From Viridothelium virens (lineage: Eukaryota > Ascomycota > Dothideomycetes > Trypetheliales > Trypetheliaceae), in the NCBI GenBank assembly GCA_010094025.1, contig ML991889.1, positions 1 through 43,405 on the forward strand: 43,405 nucleotides of DNA. The letters run 5' to 3'. The stretch's first letter is position 1, and each line of letters starts with the position of its first letter. Both the position numbers and the translations under genes were made by a program. The notes under the pieces are model-generated. The model saw nothing but the letters and a program-made list of their open reading frames with translations, did not search any database and was not told where the DNA came from. Positions 33,225-43,265 of this stretch are shown piece by piece.

Positions 33225-33918
33225 ATGGCGCCGTATACGATGCGCAACACAGTCGATCGACTGGATAAGCCAAGTACTTACACAGCGAATAAGGTATAGG
33301 TTCTCCTCGCACTCTCACAAGGACCAGAGGTTGAAGCTCTCAAGAATAGAAAGCGTAACCGCAACCAACGCGACGACGACCGCGAGGGAGGACGTGAAAA
33401 GACACCAGAATTCCAGGATAATCTAAAGAATGCTACGACTCTTTACGTGGGGAACTTGTGCGCAATTCAAGCAACCGAACCGCAAAGGATCGGCTAATAC
33501 CATCCCAGATCATTCTACACGACTGAAGAACAAATTCACGAGCTCTTTGCTAAGTGAGCAACCTTCAGACACAAAAGATCCTTCCTGGTTTGTGCTAACA
33601 TAAGCTAGATGCGGCGAGATCAAGCGTCTCATCATGGGATTGGACAGATTTCAGAAGACACCCTGCGGTTTCTGCTTCGTCGAGTACTACAACCATCAAG
33701 ATGCCCTGGACTGCATGAAGTACATTGGGGGGACTAAATTGGACGAACGGCTTATCAGGACAGATCTCGATGAAGGATTCTCGGAAGGTAGACAGTATGG
33801 AAGAGGAAAGTCTGGAGGTCAGGTAAGAGACGAGTATCGGAACGAATTCGACCCTGGGCGAGGTGGGTACGGAAAGGCATTGACCGAAGACCTTGACGAC
33901 GAGAAGATTTTGAGATGA
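33225..33918 (+). CDS. CBC2: Nuclear cap-binding complex subunit 2 (CBP20)
   Basis: Four exons (33,225-33,293, 33,345-33,457, 33,509-33,553 and 33,609-33,918) give 178 residues, typical for CBP20. With CBP80 it binds the m7G cap of nascent transcripts in the nucleus. The order is an N-terminal DKPSTY segment, a basic [10 protein letters not shown] linker, and an RRM with RNP2 (LYVGNL) and RNP1 (CGFCFVEY). The RRM also carries [13 protein letters not shown] and IRTDLDEGF, then the cap-closing tail [19 protein letters not shown]. Exon 3 is only 45 nt. Introns 2 and 3 carry CTAAT and GCTAAC branch sites. The end of exon 1 is less certain: a GTACTT donor nine codons earlier is possible. Confidence 0.92.
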
Positions 33919-34045
33919 GCATACGAATGCTTGCATCGGATATGGCGTAGGTGAGTGAAATACGGCGTTAGGCAGTGGCATGGAAATACCAAAGGAAGTG
34001 GAAACTGGAAGGTTTCATCAATTGGAAATAAAGCGTCTAATATAT

Positions 34046-34946
34046 CTATGATCGCTCTATAGCTTTTAGAACCTGATCCAGCCACCAGGTATGAATGCGA
34101 GCATCTCCGGTCAATTCAGGATGGAAGCTTGTTGCAAAAACATTGCCTTGACGAACAGCGACAATATTTCCTTCATCCCCGGTCGCTCGGGCTGTGATAT
34201 CCTTATTTGATAGAGCTACCGCCTCTCCAGGCAATCTAGCCATAACTTCAACGCCCTTTTCAATGCTGCTGTCATGAATATTGATCTTAGCTACCTTTGA
34301 GGGAGCAATGATTGTTTCTGGCACAGAAGCTTCCTCATCTTGAATACCCTGCTGGGGCTGGAGTATTTTTTCTACTACAGGAGCTCTGATGAAAACGCTG
34401 TGGAAAGGCTTGACGTGTTCTCTTGTGATGCTGGAATCGTTCAAAGTCTCCAGGAAAGGCAGATCAAGGTCCGCTTCAAAACTTTCCACTTGGCGTCCAA
34501 AATGATTGCGGTTTACTCGCACGTCAAGTCCACCAACGAGTTCTTGTCCGCCTCTCTTAGTCCGGTTCGCAGATTCGGCAAGAAGAATAAGACCAGCACA
34601 AGTGCCCCAGGTCGGTTTGCGGGACGCTCTGACAAGAGTCTATCAGCAGGAATACGACGTGTAGTAAAGTTGCACAGATTTACTTGACAAAGTCCCGGAG
34701 CGGTTCGAGGAGACCCGAACGCTCGGCGACCAAAGACATGGTAGTACTCTCACCACCAGGTATGATGAGCGCGTCACATTGTGAGAGCTCTTCCTCTGTT
34801 CGGACTTCCGTGAAGGACCATGTTATTTTGTCCGAGTCATCAATCGGTAAGCTGACACCGGCGAGGCGAAGTAGCTGTAGATGTTCACTGAAAGCTCCTT
34901 GGAGGGCAAGCACACCAACTGTGACCAGCCGACTTTGCTCTGTCAT
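34046..34946 (-). CDS. SNO1: PLP synthase glutaminase subunit (SNO1/PDX2)
   Basis: Exons 34,946-34,684 and 34,628-34,046 give 281 residues. The enzyme hydrolyses glutamine and feeds ammonia to the synthase subunit (SNZ1/PDX1) that makes pyridoxal 5'-phosphate; it is cytosolic. Signatures are VGVLALQGAFSEH, the oxyanion loop IPGGESTTM, nucleophile Cys98 in WGTCAGL, and SFHPELT with the His-x-Glu of the triad. The DVRVNRNHFGRQ and PFHSVFIRAP blocks fit the family. A fungal insert of about 45 residues (after APVVEKIL) makes it longer than bacterial PdxT. The 55-nt intron (GTAAAT...TGTCAG) gives DFVKASRKPTWGTC. It is divergent from the PPTase gene; no SNZ1 lies in the window. Confidence 0.95.
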
Positions 34947-35140
34947 TGCAGATGAAGATTGTCATGGTTGCGAAGTTCGGAAGAAAGAGATTTATGGCGT
35001 GGTGAAGAGTCATTGCCATCCCATCTACAACGACAACGACGTTGATATCGATATCTATCCGCCTCGGGTCTGCATCCGGAGCCGGACTTTGGCGTTTCTG
35101 ACACCCAAAGTCATCCGCTCCTCTGTCAAGCATCCCTAGA
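34947..35140. promoter_or_regulatory. Shared promoter of SNO1 and PPTase
   Basis: The two start codons are 194 bp apart on opposite strands. The interval contains the perfect 12-bp palindrome GATATCGATATC (35,044-35,055), which could be a dimeric factor site. A C/A-rich tract with ACGAC repeats (about 35,028-35,040) precedes it. Confidence 0.6.
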
Positions 35141-36375
35141 ATGTCTGTCGAAGCAGATGCGGTCGCAAGGCCTCCAATTTGGCCTGCAAAGCCGGAGCTG
35201 ACGTGCTGGCTACTCGATACTCGTTCGATTTGGCAAGGCCAGAAAATTGATGATGCTGTAAGTTGGCGCATTTCCGACTCCTAGCAAGAAGCATGAGACT
35301 CGGTCCCGTAAGCTTCGAGGTCACGATTATGTCCACCCCAAGAGACGCTATGGACAGATTTGCACTGGAAAATATGGTCAAACTCTACCGTACCTACTGA
35401 AGGCTGAAGCAAGGCTACTGCAATGCGCCGACTAACTCTCACGAACAGGCTCCAGAAATGCTCAAGTTGCTAAGTCCCGAGGAACAGAAGCGAATCAAAT
35501 CCAAAGTCTTCATACATGATGCGCGGTTGGCTCTCGGGTCTGCTCTTTTGAAAAGGCTATTCATCAGGAAGACGCTCGGCGTTCCCTGGTCTAAGATAAC
35601 CTTTCATCGAAAAGGAGATCCGAAGCACGGCAAACCCTGTTTCACCCTCAAGGAAAATCCGGCAATCATTGTAGAATTCAACGTTTCACATCAAAATGGC
35701 CTTGTCGCATTGGTTGGAGCCATGGGAGCAGATGTTGAGCTTGGCGTTGACATAGTCTGCGTGAACGAACGTGATGACTATCGGACTATCGATCGTGAAG
35801 GCTTCGACGGCTGGATCGACATCTACGAGGACATGTTCTCCCTGGATGAGCGCTGGGACATGAAGTACAACGTTGACCGTGTGCAGTTGTTGGATGGGAC
35901 TGAAATAACCCCAGCTGAGATAGGAAGAGGTGATCGCTGCTGTGTCAGGGACCAAGAGCTCATCGCAAAAGCAATTAGGCCAAATGGTAACGCTCGGATG
36001 TTTAACTCCGATCTTCTTATCGAAGCAAAATTGCGCCGCTTCTACACCTTCTGGTGTTATAAGGAAGCGTTCATCAAGCTCTCCGGGGAAGCTTTGTTAG
36101 CACCATGGCTTAGACAGCTGGAGTTTCGCAACGTGCACTCTCCAAGACCTGGGACCGTCGCTCGCTGCTCAACGCATGGATCATGGGGTGAGAAGGTAAC
36201 GGATGTGGAGGTCTTCCTCCACGGTCAAATGCAAGATGTTTGTATGGAGATCCAATCCTTTGAAGAAGATTATATGATTGCAACAGCTGCCCGGACCTCA
36301 GGGAGAGCCGCTATCGATTTTCCCGGCTTCCAAAAGATAGATATTGAGCAAGAGCTTGCGCGATTTGCTGGCTGA
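35141..36375 (+). CDS. npgA: 4'-phosphopantetheinyl transferase (NpgA type)
   Basis: Exons 35,141-35,257 and 35,449-36,375 give 347 residues. This Sfp-type enzyme moves the phosphopantetheine arm of CoA onto carrier domains of polyketide synthases, nonribosomal peptide synthetases and lysine-synthesis Lys2. Motifs are WPAKPELTCWLLDTRSIW at the start, GKPCF, FNVSHQNGLVAL, the Mg-binding GVDIV with its Asp, and FYTFWCYKEAFIKLSGEALLAPWL (W-x2-KEA). The 191-nt intron (GTAAGT donor, CTAAC branch, ACAG acceptor) is long for this window. In many Pezizomycotina this is the only broad Sfp-type PPTase, so it would serve all secondary-metabolite clusters. Confidence 0.95.
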
Positions 36376-37633
36376 TCTTGTAATTCCATAAGACGAGCCC
36401 CTCTTTATTGTTCCGCTGCTGATTTAACATGAGCTGGACACTTACGAACTTGATTGGGCTGCTTTCTGGGCTATTTCGGAGAAATGGCGTCGGTGCCATA
36501 TAAACGGTCCGGTAAATGGATGGGCTGAGGGATAAGTGATTGGTCGGGACTGGAGGCCTTCACAACAGAAGAGTCATAGGTAAATGTTAACGGTGCATAG
36601 GATGATGGATAATGATGTATAAAGGAGCAAATACACTTCGACAGGTTCTTGTATGGAGTTGCCCTTCTATTTCTAACGAATCTTCTTCTGTCGGACATTT
36701 CCTTAAAAACGGGTTCAACCCTGATTCTGTAATTTAAATTTTGAGCGATTCGAAAAGAGTAGAGAGCATTCTCATGGTGCACATAGTGACCTTTCCCCTT
36801 GCCTGCTCGATGCTGACGACCAAGAATTATGAGAGACTTGCAACTCATAATCGCTAGATGAAAGCGTACATAGCCGTTAAGTCCCCACTGAGTACATGTC
36901 TCTTTAATTGACGAATCGCCATTGTTTATTATTCTAGTGTAGGACAATGATAGGATCGGGAAGATCTCGTAGCAAGTTGCTCTATTCAAGACTGATAGGG
37001 CGTTAAACCCAGATCTTGAAGGGATGGAAGCAAATTCTGCCGGCATCTACAGCTTCTGATCTACGTAGCTAACACTATTCGCTTCGGCGGGACTGAACTA
37101 AATGCATTCTGTTGTTTTTGGTTTTTTGTTTTTCCTATGTAAAAATTGAAAGATGCGATGATTCAAGGGATTGGCCTCGAGCGCCAGAACGTAGGCTCTC
37201 TGAAACATAATGCTGGCAAAGACTTTCCGCGGGCAATAACCATTCTTCAATTTATATTCGAAGATGTGATTCGATTCCCAGATGCGGAGGTTTGCGTATG
37301 TATGGAAAGGGGGAGATGTTGACTTTGAAGGGAGGAGTGAGCGCGAGACTGCTCCATCACCTAGCTTTAACGTACGTAGCTAATTTTACGGACTAGTCAA
37401 GGGAGAAGTATCGAAGACAAGTCTGTGAGTGACCGGAAAAGGGAGAGAGAGCTTCAAAATTTGGGTTATATGCAGGAAAAAGGCCGTATCGATAGGTATC
37501 TCAATTCCCAATCCCATACCTGTGGTCATAGCACGTAAGCCAAAGAGGCAGGGGAAACATCCCAAATGCATAGGAACCCATCATCTTAATCAACAGAAAG
37601 AAGACCGAAGGCATTGCGCCAGCAGAAGACACA
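36376..37633. other. Intergenic, with a 191-codon antisense ORF
   Basis: The stretch between PPTase and annexin holds an ATG-started minus-strand open frame at 36,471-37,046 (191 codons). It has no recognisable domain and a scattered Cys/His/Arg composition; I regard it as probably chance. The rest, including a T-rich tract at about 37,110-37,135, likely contains 3' UTRs. Confidence 0.35.
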
Positions 37634-39111
37634 TCACTGATCGACCAGCGCCACCATCAATCTCTGATAATCGCCGCTCGTCTCCCCCCTAATCCTCTGA
37701 CTCAACTCCCTCTTGAAGAAATGCCTATACGCCCCCTTCACCTGCTGCAGATGCTGACGATCCCAATGCACCCTCACCATCCTCGTGACCAACAGCTCAT
37801 CCTTCGTGCCCATCCCCTTCATCGAGTCCTCCAACGCCTGCGCATCCGCCTTCGCCCGATCCACCCCACACGCCAGCATCCTCAACAGCGCATCCTTCAT
37901 GTGCCCACTAAACGCCTTCGCAATCACCGTCTCCAGCTCCCGATGGTACTTGGCGCGATACGCCTGCGCAATCGCGCGGATCTGCCCGTCCGACCGCTGC
38001 GCCAGCACCGAGCACACCGTCATCTGGTCCGCGCCTATCTTCGTGCCCTCAGTCGCGCGATGCAGCTCCGCAGCATCCTGCTCCGTTTGCTGCGGATACA
38101 CAGGCGCCGAGTCTTCGGCGCGCGTGCCGGCGAGCACGATGGTGAAGAGGCGCTCGGTCTTGAGCGAGAGGTCGGCGCGGATGTCGGCGTCGAGCGAGCG
38201 CCGGAAGTGGTGCTGGTATGCGGCTTTGATCGCGTGGATGTCGGCGTTTGAGCGGCCCAGGAGGACGTCGTTGAGGAGGGATTCTTTTGTGCCGAGACCG
38301 GTGATGCCTTTGTGTAGGAGGTGCGCGTCTTCTTCGAGGGGCCCGCGGACGAGCGCGGTGAGGCCCTCACGGAAGTAGCCGCTTGTTTCTTTTTCGACGT
38401 CTTTGAGGAGGTTGCGCATGAAACGTTGGTCGAAGGAGCGGCGGAGAGTGGCCATTTGGAGGGGATCCGGACGCAAGAGGACTTGGATGAGGGTCGCTTC
38501 GTTGGTGCCGAAGCCTTTCATAGCTCCGCGGAGGGCTTCAGCATCTCTTGTCATGTCAACGGATGCGGATTGCCCAGGGACGTAACCTAGTGATGGTGGA
38601 GTGGGTTGGGAATATTGGGTCGGAGCGCCGTATGCCTGCTGAGGTGGTGGTTGTCCATACGGAGCGCCTTGAGGGGGTGGTTGACTTTGAGGAGGATATT
38701 GACCCTGCGGAGGGCCGCCATATGGCTGTTGAGGGGGTGGATATCCGCTATAGGGTGCTGGTGACCCATACGGAGCCTGCTGTGGTGGGGGATATTGTTG
38801 TTGTGGGTATTGACCTTGAGGCGGATAACCCCCTTGAGGAGGATATGGTTGTTGCATAGGGGGAGGGGGTCCGTATCCTTGCTGAGGGTATGGAGAATGC
38901 GGTTGGTGTGGAGGATATGGAGAATGGCTTTGTGGAGGGTATGGAGATTGGCTTTGCGGAGGATAAGGACTATGACGAGGCTGAGGGCTGTCTGTGGTTA
39001 TATTTTATAGATTAGTTCACAACCAACATCGTCGCCGATCAATTTGTAAAGGTTTATCGGAATGTACTTACGACCTTGGTAAGGAGGGCCACCTGGCGGA
39101 TAGTATGACAT
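37634..39111 (-). CDS. Annexin with Pro/Gly/Tyr-rich N-terminus
   Basis: Exons 39,111-39,072 and 38,991-37,634 give 465 residues. Annexins bind acidic phospholipids in a calcium-dependent way at the cytosolic face of membranes. Residues 1-155 are low complexity, made of PYPPQ and SPYPP repeats starting MSYYPPGGPPYQG. Four annexin repeats follow (about 158-462): MKGFGT, ITGLGT, a degenerate third repeat (ATEGTKIGADQ) and MKGMGT. Repeats 1, 2 and 4 keep the G-x-GT type II calcium loop, while repeat 3 has lost it. The 80-nt intron interrupts the low-complexity region in phase 1. The architecture matches filamentous-fungal annexins of the anxC group. Codon endings change from C to G along the gene. 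Confidence 0.93.
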
Positions 39112-40519
39112 CTTGTCCGGTAGCTCTTGCCCAGATGTAGCTTAACAGTCAAAGGAATGCGACAATTTGAAAGCTTAATCCAAAGACGGACGAATGAGGG
39201 AAAGAATCTAGGTATGGAAGAGCCTAGGTAAAGGCAAGCATAAGGCAGAGAGACCCATCATTGCCACGGGTGTTGAGCGCATCCTCTACGTATAAGGGCG
39301 AGGGTGAGGCTGTGCTTCGTACCGCGTTGGGTCATGCACTCATGTTGGATGAGTTTGCGAATTCAGCCACGTCTTGGGCGGCAAACTCTGGGCACTTTCC
39401 GTCATCACTGGGTCATCATCCGCGACTGACCCTTCATGAGCCACATCTCAAGCCGACTCAGCCTCTTCGTACGCGCTTATTGCCGGTGTCCCTTTCCATC
39501 AACCTAGGTACTGTACCCAGGTAGGTACTGTCTTCCCTTACTGCATATTTTCATTTCTGCGCAGAGGACCTTGACCCAAAGTACAAGCGTCATGTTGCAC
39601 TCAGACAGATACGTGGGTTCTGAATCATCGGTCAAGGCCTTGAGTATATCGAGTCATGAATGAACGCAGGGCTGGGATTTTAATTGATACCCAAAACAAA
39701 CATGTCATTAGAGTTCGGAAGGAACTACTTTCTCGTCTAGCTGTACTATGCCGACAACGTCTCTGCGTACATTTACGCCCGTAATTGATCAGGCGAATCC
39801 CCCTTTCCGAGCACTCAGGCACTTCTTTCATCATCGCGGTAGCAGAATGGCTCTCGTTGTCAAAAATCCCTTAGACTATCAGGGATCGAGATGAAGAGAA
39901 CACCAGACTCTAGGTTCTGCAGTACGATAATTTCACGTGTCGTAGAGCATAGCGAGTGCCCCAGGCTATCTGCTGCAGCACCTGTTGGAGGCGTACAAAG
40001 ATTTAACGCATTTCTCATGTTTCCTTTCTACTAATCATGCGATATTTTTCAATTGGCTACTCGAGTTCACCTAAATGCGCCTTTCCGTTGAAGCTACTGC
40101 GGTGTTTCTGCGCCTGCTTCCTCGTTTCAGTCCCTTCCTCCTGACGTGCCTGGATAGAGGTTGCCTTCTAATTTTTGGTCAAACAGCTCGACTGCCGATC
40201 TTCAAGAAAATAAGGTTGATCTGGTTTCACAGGTGATTTCTACTCTTTGGCTTGGAGCACTGTGTAGCTTTTTATAACTGCGAGACTCTACATCACCTCT
40301 TCGTGTTTGCTCCTCACTCGCTTCATTCTATTTCACCTCCTTATGCTGTCACGCCCTCCCTATATACCTACATCACATCTTCGTGAAGCCCTAGATATTT
40401 GTGATGTCGCATATAAACTATAAAGCGTCACTTACTTGGCTCTACCTCCTCCACAGCACAGCTCGAATACCTCGACCCCCCTTTTGTCAGGGGTTAAATT
40501 TCCTATTGAGTCTGCCGAT
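39112..40519. other. Intergenic, divergent promoter region
   Basis: About 1.4 kb separate the annexin start (-) from the His-rich gene (+). It contains repeated AGGTA/CTAGGTAC words (for example CCTAGGTAC and AGGTAGGTAC near 39,503-39,529), a CT-rich stretch at 40,240-40,400 and an 18-bp direct repeat. No convincing coding frame was found. Confidence 0.4.
40288..40385 (+). repeat. 18-bp direct repeat 80 bp apart
   Basis: CTACATCACCTCTTCGTG at 40,288 and CTACATCACATCTTCGTG at 40,368 differ at one base and start exactly 80 bp apart, 135-230 bp before the next start codon. They may be paired regulatory sites or leader repeats. Confidence 0.65.
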
Positions 40520-41166
40520 ATGTCACGTTATGGCCATTCCTCATCTCGAGAAGTTTTACTCGAGGAACCTGCGCTTCCAAGAGCTCCAAAGATGCACGCT
40601 TCTCTCAGGGGGAACCGGAAACATTCGAAACAGCACAACCATCAGCGAGTCACAGACCTTCTTTTGTAGATCTTCTGGAAACGACGCCACCGCGTGGACT
40701 AGCTGCGTACCGATCGCGGGAGGTACTTGAATATCGTCCTCAAACATCACACAGTATCGCTCCGCACCATCACCGGAGATGTTCTCGGGAACTAACGCAT
40801 TACCCTCTTGACTCGAACCGCTCTTCGCACTCATCGTACCACTCGTCAAGATCGCATCGCTCAGACCATAGCAGCAGGTCGAATGGCGGCCACCATCGTC
40901 AACATCATCGCTCAAAGCGTCATCATCGGCATCCGGACTACCGTCGTCATAAAGGACATGGCCATCATCGCCACAGTGAATCCAGACGTGGACCAGATGA
41001 TGATGAGAGATGGCCATCGATGGGAGACACAGTGATAATGATGTGGGACTTATTTGTACGTGCTTCTTTCCCCAGAGGACGCTCCAGAGATATAAAGGAC
41101 AACGACTTACGTGTACATCTTTCCCAGAAGTCCATCTTTAGAGGTGGCATCGATCGGAATCGCTGA
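40520..41166 (+). CDS. His/Ser/Arg-rich protein, unknown function
   Basis: Proposed exons 40,520-40,552, 40,609-41,055 and 41,128-41,166 give 172 residues. The first frame starts MSRYGHSSSRE; the intron with donor GTTTTA and acceptor TCTCAG brings in the frame reading FVDLLETTPPRGLAAYRSREVLEYRP. From there the chain becomes His/Ser/Arg-rich (HHRQHHRSKRHHRHP), then acidic, then ends near MGDTVIMMWDLF. The last intron (GTACGT donor, 72 nt) is a multiple of three with no stop, so retention would stay in frame. Histidine clusters could bind metal, or the region may be a disordered nuclear-type sequence; both are inference. An antisense frame (41,017-40,556, 153 codons) is the competing model. Confidence 0.45.
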
Positions 41167-41997
41167 TTTGACTGCTGGATAGCTGCTGTAATTCGGATGA
41201 GAGGATTGTGGCCGGCGATCATGCTTCCGCAAGACTTTTCCAGACAGCTAAGCAAAATAAGGGAGTGCTCGCTGTGACAAACTCAGATAGGGGAGAGCTA
41301 TGAGAATTCCATCGAAAGATCAAAGCTCCACTGAAGTAACAGATCATCCTTGTTAAATTTCACCATAGTTCGTGACTCACCTCCTGCAGTTACAGCCGCT
41401 GCCGTGTCAGCTACACTGCTGTGAGCATACTACCTGTATAGCTGGCACTGTAGCACGACAGTAAGCTACATCAGATGGATACCTAGCAGATGTACTTGGC
41501 AGCCTTACTTGGCAGCCAAAGCACAGAACATGGAGTTAAGCTGTATCTTTTCTCCGAAGACGCGAATCGCTAAGACGGAGACCATCTGGTATCAGCTCAG
41601 GTGCTTGTCTACACTTCAGAGCACAGATTCTTGGGGTAGGGAAGTTCCTTGCACGGAAACTTTTCCGTGAAAGGCTCTGAGCATAATTACTGTTAGGGAG
41701 GAAACACGTCCGGTGAGCACGATACATAAGTGATGTTACGAGCGGGGCATCGCGGGGTATTTCCATGAAGCAACTTGCAGAGAGTGTGCATTCTAGAAGT
41801 AGATTATGTTAATTTTCCATTCATTTCATACGAACCGCGAACGCTTCTCATTAAATTTGCCCTAAACTACTTGGAAATCATCGTGGTCTAGCATCGTGGA
41901 TCTGAGGGCTTCCTAGAATAATCTATCCGAACAGCCTTACCGACTCAGGTTCTTGAGTGGCCTCTCTCATCGACCAGGTCGCCATCAGCAGTCGACG
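41167..41997. other. Intergenic region
   Basis: These 831 bp precede the second SDR. They contain two copies of ACTTGGCAGCC (41,494-41,504 and 41,507-41,517) separated by TT. A minus-strand open frame at 41,536-41,766 looks spurious. No RNA gene was seen. Confidence 0.4.
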
Positions 41998-42885
41998 ATG
42001 TCGTCTTTCAATGATAAGGTAATAGCAATCACTGGCGCGACCGGGGGGATCGGACTCGCAGTCGCTAAGCTCCTGGCTTCACGCGGTGCCACCTTATCCC
42101 TGGCGGATCTCCACCAATCTGCAGTTGACTCTCTGGTCTCCTCGCTGGAATCATCTGGATGCAAATGCTTGGGTGTGGCCGTCGATGTTAGGCAATCTTC
42201 CCAAGTTGATGCGTGGATCGCAAAAACGGTGGAGAAGTTCGGTCGGCTCGATGGCGCTGCGAATCTAGCGGGTGTCATTGGGAGCACGGAGTTCAAAGGA
42301 GTCGGGGATATGGATGACAAGAATTGGGATTTGATCATCGGCGTGAACCTCACAGGCGTCATGTATAGCCTTCGTGCTGAGATAAGAGCATTTGGAGAGG
42401 GAAAGGGATCGGTGGTGAATGCGGCGAGCATTGCTGGTTTGATAGGCAGGCCAGGCGTTGCAGCGTATAGTACCAGCAAGCATGGCGTTATAGGATTAAC
42501 GAAGTCAGCGGCGAAGGAGTACGGCAAGCAAGGCATCCGGGTCAACGCTGTTTGTCCGTAAGCGCAGCCTGAATTCCTCTTTTTCCTTCTTTCCTCCCCT
42601 TTCAGGGACGCGCAATTGGTCTATGAATACGAAAGTTGGGAAATGCTGACATAATCCATCCATTGATGCAGAGGACCGATAGAGACGCCGATGCTGGATC
42701 AAATATTGGGAACCACAACCACAGCCGCCAACAAGGAGGGAGTAACAAATACCTACAACACGCTGCCTTTAAGGCGAAAGGGGCACGCAGAGGAGGCGGC
42801 AGCTGCAGTCGCCTATCTTCTGAGCGACGACTCGAGCTACGTCACCGGTGTAGCCTTTCCAGTGGACGGTGGTCTTACCTCATAG
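41998..42885 (+). CDS. Classical short-chain dehydrogenase/reductase
   Basis: Exons 41,998-42,557 and 42,672-42,885 give 257 residues. It has the complete classical SDR set: TGATGGIG for cofactor binding, VDV after the third strand, NLAG, catalytic Ser in NAASIAG, Tyr and Lys in YSTSK, and PG following the last core strand (VCPGPIETP). The C-terminus AAAVAYLLSDDSSYVTG with VDGG is typical of tetrameric enoyl/3-oxoacyl reductase-like SDRs. The 114-nt intron carries a GCTGAC branch site and splits the conserved Pro codon. An NAD(P)-dependent alcohol/ketone reaction is expected; the substrate cannot be inferred. The ATG at 41,998 fits the family start; an upstream TTG is not used. Confidence 0.92.
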
Positions 42886-43265
42886 GGCCTGTACTTCGGT
42901 ATTAGAGGCAGATGTACATCGAGGGTGATGCAGGAAGAAGACGTACCTACGAAATGTTGCATATGTGTTTGCTCGTTTTTCTCTAATTATTCACAGCTAA
43001 TATGAGAAGATAACTCTCTTGTTCTATCAGATATGTCAAACCCTGAACTAGAGATCGATAATATGCGAATCCACTAATGGTCGCAATTCATGAAAAAGAA
43101 TGGTGTTCTGGTGATCAAGACCCTAGTGTGGGAATGTAAAGCATGAACCTGTATAAGAAATGAAGCAACAGGAATAAAAGACGTGTGTCGAACCGGAAAT
43201 TAGAGGCCAGTGAGCTCTGAAGTATTTTGGCGATCGCCGCCTTTGACGCTGACGGTAGTCTCCAT
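42886..43265. other. Convergent 3' intergenic region
   Basis: These 380 bp lie between the stop of the SDR (+) and the stop of the partial polyproline gene (-). AATAAA occurs at about 43,173 on the plus strand. Nothing else is seen. Confidence 0.4.

Noticed and set aside
33294-33321. A 28-nt intron after exon 1 of CBC20 ending at CACAAG.
   Set aside because: Too short for a spliceosomal intron and out of frame; the 51-nt alternative restores the family sequence.
36471-37046. 191-codon minus-strand ORF between PPTase and annexin.
   Set aside because: Long enough to note, but the composition is scattered, no domain is recognisable, and it lies where 3' UTRs are expected.
37721-38378. Long plus-strand frames opposite annexin.
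   Set aside because: Antisense shadows; the minus strand encodes clear annexin repeats.
39838-39900. Possible tRNA: a box A-like TAGCAGAATGG followed by GGGATCGAGAT.
   Set aside because: No acceptor or anticodon stem can be folded around these motifs and the spacing does not suit a tRNA.
41494-41517. Two adjacent copies of ACTTGGCAGCC.
   Set aside because: Only an 11-bp duplication with no further copies; too little to call an element or a site.
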